Assembly: GCA_035690065.1 (NCBI GenBank)
Contig: DASSKW010000039.1
Span: 1 to 13,618, forward strand
Source of the DNA: DASSKW01 sp035690065
Lineage (GTDB): Bacteria > Pseudomonadota > Gammaproteobacteria > Natronospirales > REEB76
Reading direction: 5' to 3'
Length of the DNA stretch: 13,618 nucleotides
Made by a program: the position numbers and the translations under genes. The notes under the pieces were generated by a model. The model did not search any database. It was not told where the DNA came from and saw nothing but the letters and a program-made list of their open reading frames with translations. This document shows, piece by piece, positions 6,501-13,608 of this stretch; position 1 is the first letter of the stretch; every line of letters begins with the position of its first letter.

Positions 6501-6953
6501 CTAATCCATCTCCCGTATCTGCAACATCTCATCGATTGCCTCATTGGCCAACCGGTCGGCTTGCTCGTTACCGGGATTGCCGGCATGGCCACGTACCCAA
6601 TGCCATTTGACCGCATGTCGTGCCGCAGCCTCATCAAGTGCCTGCCACAGATCCACGTTCTTGACCGGTTTTTTGTTGGCCGTCTTCCAGCCACGCGCCT
6701 TCCAGGCCGGCAGCCATTCAGTGATCCCGCGCCTGACATATTCCGAATCCGTATACAACGCTGCTGCACATGGACGTGTCAACGCGGTCAACGCCTGTAC
6801 AGCGGCGGTAAGTTCCATACGGTTATTGGTGGTCTCTGCTGCGGAGCCTTTCAGTGTTTTCTCACATCCACCGCTTAACAGCACTGCACCCCAGCCGCCG
6901 GGGCCGGGATTGCCGCGACATGCGCCGTCGGTATAAATCTCAACTTCGCTCAC
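6501..6953 (-). CDS. rnhA: Ribonuclease HI
   Basis: RNase HI cuts the RNA strand of RNA:DNA hybrids in the cytoplasm, removing R-loops and primers. The 150-residue protein is close to the 155 of E. coli. The four metal-binding acids are present: D9 in YTDGACRGNPGPGGWG, E47 in NNRMELTAA, D69 in LYTDSEY and D133 in GNEQADRLAN. H123 (VRGHAGNPGN) is also present, as is the basic substrate-handle stretch WKARGWKTANKKPVKN. I chose the GTG at 6953. The protein then begins VSEVEIYTDG, as the family does, and GGGAG lies 5 nt upstream. A longer reading from ATG 7094 would add 47 residues of low-complexity sequence lying wholly inside the upstream gene. The GTG overlaps the methyltransferase stop as GTGA, a 4-bp coupling. 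Confidence 0.97.
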   Translation of the reverse strand: MSEVEIYTDGACRGNPGPGGWGAVLLSGGCEKTLKGSAAETTNNRMELTAAVQALTALTRPCAAALYTDSEYVRRGITEWLPAWKARGWKTANKKPVKNVDLWQALDEAAARHAVKWHWVRGHAGNPGNEQADRLANEAIDEMLQIREMD

Positions 6954-7684
6954 CCCATCTCCCGCGTGCTGGGTTTGATCACACCAGCGAAAGCACGTTG
7001 AACCGGAGCTCGCTGCTGGCGCAGCGGCGTAAGACATGACACACGCTTGCGCGCTGCAAGCATATAGGCGCCCGCGGTGGGACGCCAGCGCCAACGATCC
7101 AGAAATCCGCTTTTTACCAATAAGGCATCGTGGGTAAATGGCGGCCGGAACAGATAAGGTTTTACAAACAAGGTTTCAAACCCGAGTACTGCCAACCACT
7201 CACGCAAACGCCCGGCCCGAACAAAACGCCCGCCCCACGGAGACGAAAATGCTAATTGCTGTCGCAATCCCCACGGTCCCCATGGATGGAAACCGAGTAC
7301 GATGAGATGTCCCTCACCCAACAACACGCGCTCCGCTTCGCGCAGTACCTGATGTGGGTCGGGGCTGCGTTCAAGTGTATGCGGCAGCAGCACCGCATCC
7401 ACAGAATCACTCGCCAGTGGCAGGTACGCCGGATCAGCGCACAAATCCGCATCACCGGCATGTGCATCAAGCACTACCCGTGAGCGGACCGGACTGGACT
7501 GCAACAGGCCGTGCGCCGGCCCCCAGGCGCCAGTCTGCAACAGATAAAAACCGAATGCGGTTGGCAGAATTTCGGTCAGCACCGCGCGCTCCTGCCGCAG
7601 CAGGTAGGCGCCGGCGCGTCCCTGGAACCAGGTATCGAGATCGGTCGACATCAGCTGATCGTCATCATTCGCAGGTTGAACCAT
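6950..7684 (-). CDS. SAM-dependent methyltransferase, YafS-like
   Basis: The 244-residue protein belongs to the class I methyltransferase fold (Methyltransf_11-like). The clearest parts are the acidic/LP stretch LPLASDSVDAVLLPHTLE (88-105) and the following DPHQVLREAERVLLGEGHLIVLGF (109-132), which are the usual motifs IV-V. The normal glycine-rich motif I (VLDxGxGxG) is not seen. The matching places are LLQTGAWG (48-55) and VVLDAHAG (70-77). It sits between gloB and rnhA, the position of E. coli yafS, and I assign it to that group by position and motif style. The substrate is unknown. The ATG at 7684 has no strong Shine-Dalgarno; Met12 is a weaker alternative. It is the first gene of the operon and is divergent from gloB across a 64-bp gap in which I see no clear promoter. 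Confidence 0.85.
   Translation of the reverse strand: MVQPANDDDQLMSTDLDTWFQGRAGAYLLRQERAVLTEILPTAFGFYLLQTGAWGPAHGLLQSSPVRSRVVLDAHAGDADLCADPAYLPLASDSVDAVLLPHTLERSPDPHQVLREAERVLLGEGHLIVLGFHPWGPWGLRQQLAFSSPWGGRFVRAGRLREWLAVLGFETLFVKPYLFRPPFTHDALLVKSGFLDRWRWRPTAGAYMLAARKRVSCLTPLRQQRAPVQRAFAGVIKPSTREMG
6959..6963 (-). promoter_or_regulatory. Ribosome binding site that fixes the rnhA start
   Basis: GGGAG on the minus strand lies 5 nt before the GTG at 6953. Together with the family N-terminus beginning there, it decides for the GTG start over the longer frame from 7094. Confidence 0.75.
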
Positions 7685-7748
7685 CTCGTGACACTAACAC
7701 ACCGCTTGCAAGTTTGGCCTCGCGGTATCGCTCCGGTAACATCACGAT

Positions 7749-8519
7749 ATGGATTTCGAGTACGTTGCCATTCCTGCTTTCAGCGACAATTACATCTGGC
7801 TACTGACCAGGGGCCACATGGCCGTGGCGGTAGATCCCGGCGATGCGAGACCGGTACAGGAAGCCTTGTCGCAGCGGCATCTCAAGCTGGCAGCCATCCT
7901 GATCACCCACCATCATCCGGACCATGCTGGCGGAGCAGCCGAACTCGCCTCCGAACACCATTGCCCGGTATACGGTCCGGCACGGGAGAATATCCCGGCC
8001 CTGACCCAGCCGGTTCGTGAGGGGGACGAGGTCCAGATCCAGGCCTTGGGAGCCCGTTTCCGGGTCCTGGATATCCCCGGCCACACTGCCGGTCATGTCG
8101 CTTACAGCGGTCACAATATAGTATTCTGTGGAGATACCTTATTCAGTGCCGGCTGCGGCCGTCTGTTTGAAGGCACTGCGGCCCAGATGAGCGATTCCCT
8201 GGCCAAGCTGGCTGCCCTGCCTGATCAGACCGCGGTGTGCTGCGGGCATGAATACACCCTGGCCAACCTGCGCTTTGCCGGGGTCGTGGAACCTGGCAAT
8301 CCCGACATTCTGGCCTATGCTGAGAGTGCCCGGGGTCTGCGGGAAGACGGAATCCCCACCCTGCCGTCGCGCATCGGACTGGAACGCAGGGTAAACCCGT
8401 TTTTGCGCTGCTGCGAACCGTCCGTGGTAGCTGCCGCGACCAGGCAGGCAGGGCATAGTGTGAGTGATCCGGTTGAGGTGTTCACCGTGATTCGTAACTG
8501 GAAAGACAATTTCACGTGA
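7749..8519 (+). CDS. gloB: Hydroxyacylglutathione hydrolase (glyoxalase II)
   Basis: GloB hydrolyses S-D-lactoylglutathione to D-lactate and glutathione, the second step of methylglyoxal detoxification. The 256 residues match the family length. The metallo-beta-lactamase fold ligands are all present: H54, H56, D58 and H59 in THHHPDH, H112 in GHTAGH, D129 in FCGDTLF and H167 in CCGHEYT. The glyoxalase II-specific C-terminal domain has NPDILAY and the VNPFLR signature (215-220). The N-terminus FEYVAIPAFSDNYIWLL supports the ATG at 7749, though no strong Shine-Dalgarno precedes it. It implies a glutathione-using organism. It is divergent from the methyltransferase-rnhA-dnaQ operon, as in many gammaproteobacteria, and 16 nt upstream of mltD. 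Confidence 0.98.
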   Translation: MDFEYVAIPAFSDNYIWLLTRGHMAVAVDPGDARPVQEALSQRHLKLAAILITHHHPDHAGGAAELASEHHCPVYGPARENIPALTQPVREGDEVQIQALGARFRVLDIPGHTAGHVAYSGHNIVFCGDTLFSAGCGRLFEGTAAQMSDSLAKLAALPDQTAVCCGHEYTLANLRFAGVVEPGNPDILAYAESARGLREDGIPTLPSRIGLERRVNPFLRCCEPSVVAAATRQAGHSVSDPVEVFTVIRNWKDNFT

Positions 8520-8535
8520 TGGAGCTTCGCCGACC

Positions 8536-10203
8536 ATGACCCGACGCACGTTACCGCTCATCCTGCTCCTGTGCGCCTGTGGCCTTGCCCTCGGCGGCTG
8601 CGCCAGCCTCGGCGGTTCCCGGAACCCTGCCGTGCCGTCTGCCAGTACCAGCAACTCCCCCGCCGCTGCGGATGTCGCACCCGGAGATACCGCGACCGGC
8701 GCCGATGGCGCCACGCCCATCCCCGACCTCGATGATACCGCCCCGGTTATCCAGTGGCAGGATCTGACCATCACCACGGTCCCGACGCATTACGACAATC
8801 TCTGGGATTACCTCGGCAAGCATTTCACCCTCTCCGCCGCTGATGGCGACGGCCGGGTACAGAATGAACTGAACTGGTTCTCCTCCCACGGCGAATACCT
8901 GCAACGTGTAGCGACCCGCGCCCGCCCTTACCTCTATTACATCGTGCAGGAGATCAATGCACGCAAGATGCCGCTCGATATCGCCCTGCTACCGGTAGTC
9001 GAAAGCGCGTTCGACCCGTTCGCGTATTCGAATGCCCGCGCGGCCGGCTTGTGGCAGTTCATTCCGGGCACCGGGCGTCACTTCTCGCTGAAGCAGGATT
9101 GGTGGTACGACGGCCGTCGCGATGTTGCCGCTTCGACCCGTGCGGCGCTCGATTATCTGCAGTATCTGCATGACAAGTTCAACGGCGACTGGTTACTGGC
9201 GCTGGCCGCCTACAATTCCGGTGGTGGTACTGTGAGTCGCGCCATCGCACGCAACCAGCAACGTGGTTTGCCTACCGATTTCTGGCATCTGGATCTGCCG
9301 GCACAAACCCGCGCCTATGTGCCGCGCCTGCTGGCCATCTGTCAGCTGGTCGCGACCCAGGGACACCTGGGTGTCGATCTACCTGCCATCCCCAACTCAG
9401 CCTATCTCGCCCAGGTGGACGCAGGCGGCCAAATCGATCTGGCAACCGCTGCCAAACTGGCCGGGATAACCACCGAACAAATGTACCTGCTCAATCCCGG
9501 TTTCAATCGCTGGGCTACAGACCCCGATGGTCCGTACACCTTGCTGGTACCACTCGACAAGGAAGCGGCATTCAAACAGGGCATAGCGGATATGCCGCCG
9601 CATGATCGCGTGCAATGGGCAACCCACCGGGTCCGCAGCGGTGACACGCTGGGCGCTATCGCAGAGCGTTACCACACTACATTGGCCGTCATCCGCCAAC
9701 TCAACGGCATCCATGGCAACATGATCTATCTCCACCAGACGCTGCTGGTGCCGGTCGCACGTGCCACGCTCGCCGATGCAACCCTGCATGCGGAGGCGCG
9801 TGTTGCCAAGCTTCAGCAGCGTGACAGCGCGCATGTGCATCACGTGCGCAGCGGCGAATCATTGTGGACGATCGCACAACATTACGGTGTGGACGTGAAG
9901 GACCTCGCGGCGTGGAATCGCATCAGCATCCACAGTCTGTTGCACGTCGGACAGAGGTTGGTGATCCGTTCGGGTCATGGCCATCTGACTGCTGCCGCCC
10001 TGCGCGGCGGTCCCGATAATACTCAACGCACGATCTACTACACCGTGCGGCAGGGCGATTCGCTGTCTTCGATCTCCAGCAGGTTCCGGGTCAGCGTGGA
10101 CGATATCGCCGGCTGGAACAACATCGATACCGGTGATTATCTGCAACCAGGGCAACATCTCACCCTGCACGTGGATGTGACCGATCAATCCACCAGCAGC
10201 TAG
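8536..10203 (+). CDS. mltD: Membrane-bound lytic murein transglycosylase D with three LysM repeats
   Basis: MltD cleaves peptidoglycan glycan strands non-hydrolytically, leaving 1,6-anhydromuramic ends, at the periplasmic face of the outer membrane. Residues 1-22 are a lipoprotein signal with lipobox LGGC (C22); Ala at +2 favours outer-membrane sorting. A Ser/Ala/Pro/Asp-rich linker runs to about 70. The SLT lysozyme-like domain (about 130-250) carries the catalytic Glu156 in LLPVVESAFDP, followed by GLWQFIPGTG and ALAAYNSGGGTV. Three LysM peptidoglycan-binding repeats follow at about 364-407, 436-478 and 502-546. With 555 residues it is longer than E. coli MltD (about 450, two LysM). GGAG lies 11 nt before the ATG, and gloB ends 16 nt upstream, so co-transcription with gloB is likely. 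Confidence 0.96.
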   Translation: MTRRTLPLILLLCACGLALGGCASLGGSRNPAVPSASTSNSPAAADVAPGDTATGADGATPIPDLDDTAPVIQWQDLTITTVPTHYDNLWDYLGKHFTLSAADGDGRVQNELNWFSSHGEYLQRVATRARPYLYYIVQEINARKMPLDIALLPVVESAFDPFAYSNARAAGLWQFIPGTGRHFSLKQDWWYDGRRDVAASTRAALDYLQYLHDKFNGDWLLALAAYNSGGGTVSRAIARNQQRGLPTDFWHLDLPAQTRAYVPRLLAICQLVATQGHLGVDLPAIPNSAYLAQVDAGGQIDLATAAKLAGITTEQMYLLNPGFNRWATDPDGPYTLLVPLDKEAAFKQGIADMPPHDRVQWATHRVRSGDTLGAIAERYHTTLAVIRQLNGIHGNMIYLHQTLLVPVARATLADATLHAEARVAKLQQRDSAHVHHVRSGESLWTIAQHYGVDVKDLAAWNRISIHSLLHVGQRLVIRSGHGHLTAAALRGGPDNTQRTIYYTVRQGDSLSSISSRFRVSVDDIAGWNNIDTGDYLQPGQHLTLHVDVTDQSTSS

Positions 10204-10233
10204 CTCTCCCCAAACAGTCTTTCAGGAGTACTC

Positions 10234-11016
10234 ATGGGTTTTCTGAACGGTAAACGTGCGCTCATCGTCGGTCTCGCGAGTGAACGATCCATCGCTCACG
10301 GCATCGCCAGCGCTTTCAAACGTGAAGGTGCTGAACTGGCATTCACCTATCAGGGTGATCGCCTCAAGGAGCGGGTGATCGCGATGGCGAAGGAGTTCGG
10401 CTCCGAGCTTGCATTTCCGATGGATGTCGCGAGCGATGCCGAGATCGATTCCGCATTTGCCGAACTGGCCAGGCATTGGGACGGCATCGATGTCATCGTG
10501 CATTCGGTCGGTTTTGCGCCGCGTGAACAGCTAGCCGGAAATTATGCAGATGCCGTCACGCGTGAGGGATTCCGTATCGCGCACGATATCAGTTCATACA
10601 GTCTGGCTGCGCTTGCCAAAGCCGGCCGGCCGTTGATGCAGGGACGCAATGGCTCGCTTCTGACGCTCAGCTATCTGGGTGCAGTGCGGGCGATCCCCAA
10701 CTACAACGTGATGGGGCTCGCCAAAGCCAGCCTGGAAGCCAACGTTCGCTTCCTCGCCAATGCACTCGGACCTGAGGGTATCCGTGTAAACGGTATCTCT
10801 GCCGGCCCGATCAAGACGCTGGCTGCGGCTGGTATCAGCGGCTTTCGCTCCATCCTGGAGCACGTACAAAAACTCACTCCGTTGCGCAGGAATGTTACGA
10901 CCGAGGATGTAGGCAACGCGGCAGCATTCCTCTGCTCCGATCTCGCCGCCGGCATTACCGGTGAGATCCTGTACGTGGATGCGGGATACAGCCATGTGGG
11001 CATGAATCTGGATTAA
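10234..11016 (+). CDS. fabI: Enoyl-[acyl-carrier-protein] reductase (NADH)
   Basis: FabI performs the last step of each fatty-acid elongation cycle, reducing trans-2-enoyl-ACP with NADH. At 260 residues it matches E. coli FabI (262). It is an SDR-fold enzyme with the variant nucleotide loop GLASERSIAHGIA (13-25). The catalytic Y147, Y157 and K164 fit the Y-x6-K spacing of this family (YNVMGLAK). The stretch IPNYNVMGLAKASLEANVR is nearly identical to the E. coli enzyme. G94, M160 and F204, which line the triclosan/diazaborine pocket, are the sensitive-type residues. AGGAG stands 6-7 nt before the ATG. It begins 30 nt after mltD with no terminator seen between them, so it may share that transcript. 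It ends facing ppiD across a bidirectional terminator. Confidence 0.98.
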   Translation: MGFLNGKRALIVGLASERSIAHGIASAFKREGAELAFTYQGDRLKERVIAMAKEFGSELAFPMDVASDAEIDSAFAELARHWDGIDVIVHSVGFAPREQLAGNYADAVTREGFRIAHDISSYSLAALAKAGRPLMQGRNGSLLTLSYLGAVRAIPNYNVMGLAKASLEANVRFLANALGPEGIRVNGISAGPIKTLAAAGISGFRSILEHVQKLTPLRRNVTTEDVGNAAAFLCSDLAAGITGEILYVDAGYSHVGMNLD

Positions 11017-11041
11017 GACCCTGATACCCGGTATCGATAAC

Positions 11042-11069
11042 AACAAGGCCCGCATCTGCGGGCCTTGTT
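11042..11069. terminator. Bidirectional terminator between fabI and ppiD
   Basis: AACAAGGCCCGC (11042-11053) pairs perfectly with GCGGGCCTTGTT (11058-11069), 12 bp around the loop ATCT. The A/T ends of the stem give TTGTT on both strands. It lies between the converging stops of fabI (11016) and ppiD (11099), so it can serve both. A small palindrome GATACC-C-GGTATC (11023-11035) stands just before it. Confidence 0.85.
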
Positions 11070-11098
11070 CGTATCAGTCACAGTGGGTCGGCCGATAA

Positions 11099-13021
11099 TT
11101 ACTGTTGCTGCATATTCTCACGATTGATCTTGATCTTGGCGTGCTGGCGCAGATTGGCCAGATAAGCCGCGAACTCGGCCTGCCCGTTAGCCTGCATCAG
11201 ATCGCGGGTACTCATCTGGGCATGCTGCTTGTCCATGCCGGCAAGGTTGCCCGGCTTTACATCGCTCAGGATGAACACCGCCTGATCGCCGTCAGCCAAC
11301 GCCACACTCTCGACCACCGGTCGTTTCGCGGCCGGATGGGGCGCCGCAAAAGCGGCAGTCAATAATGCGGCCGGTACCGAACTGTCATGCCGTTCCACAT
11401 ATTTTGCTGCCGTCAGCTTCGCAGAATATTTGTGTGCCACGCTGGTTGGCGCCTGCCCTGCCTTGAGTGCGGTGCCCACATCCGTCGCGGCCTGTGCCGC
11501 ATAAGTTTCAGCCTGCTGCTGCTGAAGCAGTTTGACTATTTCAGGGCGCACTTCGGATAACGGTTTTTGCTCGCTCGGAGTATGGCCTTTGACGCGAATC
11601 ACGGCAACGTGGTTGGGACCGAGCTGCACCGGCTCGCTGTTCAGACCCTGACTGAGCACACCGACGCTGAATGCTGTTTTGCGTATCGCCGGATTCGCAG
11701 CGATCCCTGTACCCGTGTCACGAGTCACATCAGCCACGGTCCCGATTGGCAGATTAAGCTGCTTGCTGACGGCATCCAGCGAATCTGGATGTTCATAGGC
11801 CAGGTTGGCGAGTTGGTCGCCCAGCGCGTAATACTCATCCTCGGCTTTCTTTTGTGCATAGCTCGCCGCCAGTTGTGCGCGGACTTCGCTGAAGGGTTTG
11901 GTTTCGCCAGCCCGGATACCCTCCAGCTTGATGATGTGATAACCGTATTTGCTGCGGATCGGACCGGCTATGTCTCCCACCTTCTTGATACCGAACAGCG
12001 CATCTTCAAACGGCTTGACCATCATGCCATGACTGATCCAACCGAGGTCGCCACCGCTCTTGGCAGAACCCGGGTCATCGGAATATTTCGCTGCCAGTTT
12101 GGCAAAATCAGCACCCGCCTTGAGCTGTTTCAGGATATCTTCTGCTTTGGCTTTGGCCGCAGCATCGGCTTTTGGATCATTGCCACTCACCGCTATCAGG
12201 ATATGCTGTGCGTGACGCGTTTCCTGCTGCTGGAAACTGGCAATCTGTTGCTGATAAGCAGCTTGCAGATCCGCTTCACTCGGCTTGATATTCCTGGCGA
12301 GTTGCGCCTGATCGAGCTCGACGTAATCAAGCGTTACTTTCTCGGCCGTCATGAACTGATCCGCATGTGCCTTGTAGTACGCAGCGATCTCTTTATCGGT
12401 AACTTTGACTCGAGTCATGTAGTTCTTCACAGGGACAGTCAGATAAGCCAACTGCCGCTGTTCATCGCGGATCGCCACTGCGCGCTGCAATTCCGGTTCA
12501 GTGATAAACGCGCTGTTCTGTATCCCGCTCTGCAGTTGTTCCGCCGCGAGGCTCTGACGCTCCTGCTGCTCGAATGTGTTCGGTGTCAGACCGACGCTCT
12601 GCAAGGTCGTGCCATAGACCTGTGCAGAAAACTTGCCATCGACCTGAAATGCGGGGATCTTCTGGACCGCTGCAATCAACTGCTGATTGCCGATCCCGTA
12701 ATGGCGCTTGGCCAGCTGTTGATCGACCAGCGACTGGTTGATGAGACGTTGCAGCACTTCCTCGCGTAGCTGCTTCTCATCGATCATCTCTGGTTTGAAT
12801 GCGGCACCGAACATCTGTTCCATACGCTGATACTGTTGCTGGTACGCCTGCGTAAAGTCCTGCGGGGTAATTTCTGTCCCGTTGACCGAGGCTACTGCTG
12901 TATCGGCGCTAGCCGTGAAGTAGGAATTGATTCCCCACAAGGCGAATGGCCCGATGATGAGCACCAGGATGATGCCCGTGAGCCATTTCGGTATGTTGTC
13001 GCGGAATGCCTGAATCACCAT
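11099..13021 (-). CDS. ppiD: Peptidyl-prolyl isomerase / periplasmic chaperone PpiD
   Basis: PpiD is an inner-membrane-anchored periplasmic chaperone beside the Sec translocon that helps newly exported envelope proteins. The 640 residues compare with 623 in E. coli. Order: short cytoplasmic N-terminus, one membrane anchor (about 13-31, WLTGIILVLIIGPFALWG), a SurA-like N-terminal chaperone region (about 36-190), a parvulin (PPIC) domain at about 268-368, then a C-terminal domain rich in Ala and Gln. The parvulin domain looks complete: HAQHILIAV, FAKLAAKYSDDPGSAKSGG, GWISHGMMVKPFEDALF and YGYHIIKLE. That resembles active parvulins, whereas I recall E. coli PpiD as lacking measurable isomerase activity. 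The ATG at 13021 has GGGGT about 9 nt upstream. It lies downstream of hupB, its usual neighbour, with two tRNAs and a terminator between. Confidence 0.96.
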   Translation of the reverse strand: MVIQAFRDNIPKWLTGIILVLIIGPFALWGINSYFTASADTAVASVNGTEITPQDFTQAYQQQYQRMEQMFGAAFKPEMIDEKQLREEVLQRLINQSLVDQQLAKRHYGIGNQQLIAAVQKIPAFQVDGKFSAQVYGTTLQSVGLTPNTFEQQERQSLAAEQLQSGIQNSAFITEPELQRAVAIRDEQRQLAYLTVPVKNYMTRVKVTDKEIAAYYKAHADQFMTAEKVTLDYVELDQAQLARNIKPSEADLQAAYQQQIASFQQQETRHAQHILIAVSGNDPKADAAAKAKAEDILKQLKAGADFAKLAAKYSDDPGSAKSGGDLGWISHGMMVKPFEDALFGIKKVGDIAGPIRSKYGYHIIKLEGIRAGETKPFSEVRAQLAASYAQKKAEDEYYALGDQLANLAYEHPDSLDAVSKQLNLPIGTVADVTRDTGTGIAANPAIRKTAFSVGVLSQGLNSEPVQLGPNHVAVIRVKGHTPSEQKPLSEVRPEIVKLLQQQQAETYAAQAATDVGTALKAGQAPTSVAHKYSAKLTAAKYVERHDSSVPAALLTAAFAAPHPAAKRPVVESVALADGDQAVFILSDVKPGNLAGMDKQHAQMSTRDLMQANGQAEFAAYLANLRQHAKIKINRENMQQQ

Positions 13022-13044
13022 GGCGTGTACCCCGAAACCAGACG

Positions 13045-13053
13045 AATATAATA
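13045..13053 (-). promoter_or_regulatory. Candidate -10 region of the ppiD promoter
   Basis: The 50-nt gap between the tRNA-operon terminator and the ppiD ATG contains, on the minus strand, an AT-rich TATTATATT that offers two overlapping -10 boxes. No good -35 is visible; TTTTCG with an 18-nt spacer is the best, and it overlaps the terminator tail. A promoter is expected here because the terminator would stop transcription from hupB, but the evidence is modest. Confidence 0.4.
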
Positions 13054-13065
13054 AAGTAACAAGCC

Positions 13066-13096
13066 CAACGAAAAGGGCGCCACACGGGCGCCCTTT
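13066..13096 (-). terminator. Rho-independent terminator of the hupB-tRNA-Val-tRNA-Asp transcript
   Basis: On the minus strand a 10-bp perfect stem, AAAGGGCGCC with GGCGCCCTTT (13096-13087 with 13081-13072), has a 5-base loop and runs into TTTTCGTT. It starts about 10 nt after the CCA of tRNA-Asp and separates the tRNAs from ppiD. Confidence 0.85.
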
Positions 13097-13106
13097 CGGG
13101 ACTTAA

Positions 13107-13183
13107 TGGCGGAGTGGACGGGACTCGAACCCGCGACCCCCGGCGTGACAGGCCGGTATTCTAACCAGCTGAACTACCACTCC
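13107..13183 (-). tRNA. tRNA-Asp (anticodon GTC)
   Basis: The 77-nt minus-strand gene starts GGAGTGGTAGTTCAGCTGG and ends with an encoded CCA. The acceptor stem GGAGTGG/CCACTCC is perfect, the anticodon loop CTGTCAC gives GTC (reads GAC/GAT), and the T arm is the standard GCGGG-TTCGAGT-CCCGT form. It is very like E. coli tRNA-Asp. It follows tRNA-Val by 8 nt. Confidence 0.97.
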
Positions 13184-13191
13184 GCTGCGGG

Positions 13192-13267
13192 TGGTGGGTG
13201 CTGAGGGGATCGAACCCCCGACCCTCGCCGTGTAAAGGCGATGCTCTCCCAGCTGAGCTAAGCACCC
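13192..13267 (-). tRNA. tRNA-Val (anticodon TAC)
   Basis: The 76-nt minus-strand gene starts GGGTGCTTAGCTCAGCTGGG and ends with an encoded CCA. The acceptor stem GGGTGCT/AGCACCC is perfect, the anticodon loop CTTTACA gives TAC (reads GTA, GTG and probably GTT), and the T arm is GGGGG-TTCGATC-CCCTC. Its 5' end lies only 11 nt after the hupB stop, so it is probably released from a hupB read-through transcript by RNase P unless a promoter hides inside hupB. Confidence 0.97.
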
Positions 13268-13278
13268 TGGAGAGCGCG

Positions 13279-13551
13279 CTAGTTTACGGCATCCTTGAGG
13301 GCTTTACCAGCCTTGAAGCCGGGAACTTTACTCGCCGCAATGTGGATCGTCTGTCCGGTTTGCGGATTACGTCCGGTCCGTGCAGCACGTTGTTTCACCG
13401 CGAAAGTTCCGAAGCCGACCAACACTACCTGATCGCCGCTCTTGAGAGCGTTGGTAATGGAACCCAATACTGCATGCACTGCACGATCTGCATCGGCATG
13501 GGTAAGCTTGGTGGCTTCAGTCACCGCATTGATCAAATCAGCTTTGTTCAT
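13279..13551 (-). CDS. hupB: DNA-binding protein HU-beta
   Basis: HU is a small dimeric nucleoid protein that bends and compacts DNA without strict sequence specificity. The 90 residues are the standard length. The N-terminal helices MNKADLINAVTEATKLTHAD are typical. GFGTFAVKQRAARTGRNPQTG (47-67) is the HU/IHF signature and contains the start of the DNA-contacting arm. The arm tip carries NP (62-63), whose proline intercalates at DNA bends. Lys/Ala-rich VPGFKAGKALKDAVN ends it, as in HU-beta proteins. GGGGA lies about 10 nt before the ATG. The short gap upstream is where lon lies in many relatives; that gene is not in the window. Confidence 0.98.
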   Translation of the reverse strand: MNKADLINAVTEATKLTHADADRAVHAVLGSITNALKSGDQVVLVGFGTFAVKQRAARTGRNPQTGQTIHIAASKVPGFKAGKALKDAVN

Positions 13552-13592
13552 GATGTTGTATCCCCTGGCCTTCAGTTGGTGAGTGAGGAAGC

Positions 13593-13608
13593 ATCCCCGT
13601 TCGGGGAT
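13593..13608. other. Short hairpin upstream of hupB
   Basis: ATCCCC and GGGGAT (13593-13598 and 13603-13608) form a perfect 6-bp stem with a 4-base loop, 42 nt before the hupB start. No T run follows on the minus strand, so it is not a clear terminator. It may be the remnant terminator of the gene beyond the right edge or part of the hupB leader. Confidence 0.35.

Noticed and set aside
6954..7094. N-terminal extension of RNase HI by 47 residues from an ATG at 7094
   Set aside because: The extension lies inside the methyltransferase gene and has no family similarity. The GTG at 6953 has a good Shine-Dalgarno and the right N-terminus.
7685..7748. Divergent promoter between the methyltransferase gene and gloB
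   Set aside because: A promoter must exist nearby, but I could not find a -35/-10 pair with good spacing in either direction. TTTGGC/TAACAT would start transcription at the gloB ATG itself.
8139..8777. 212-residue minus-strand open frame
   Set aside because: It is antisense to the well-supported gloB C-terminal half and mltD start, with no motif.
11023..11035. Palindrome GATACC-C-GGTATC after fabI
   Set aside because: It is short, single-copy in the window and beside a clear terminator, so it is not enough for an operator or repeat call.
11567..12769. 400-residue open frame on the plus strand
   Set aside because: It is wholly antisense to ppiD, which has clear domains and membrane anchor. 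The antisense protein has no recognisable motif and no Shine-Dalgarno.
13593..13608. Hairpin before hupB as a rho-independent terminator
   Set aside because: It has only 6 bp and no following T run on the minus strand. It is kept only as a hairpin of unknown role.
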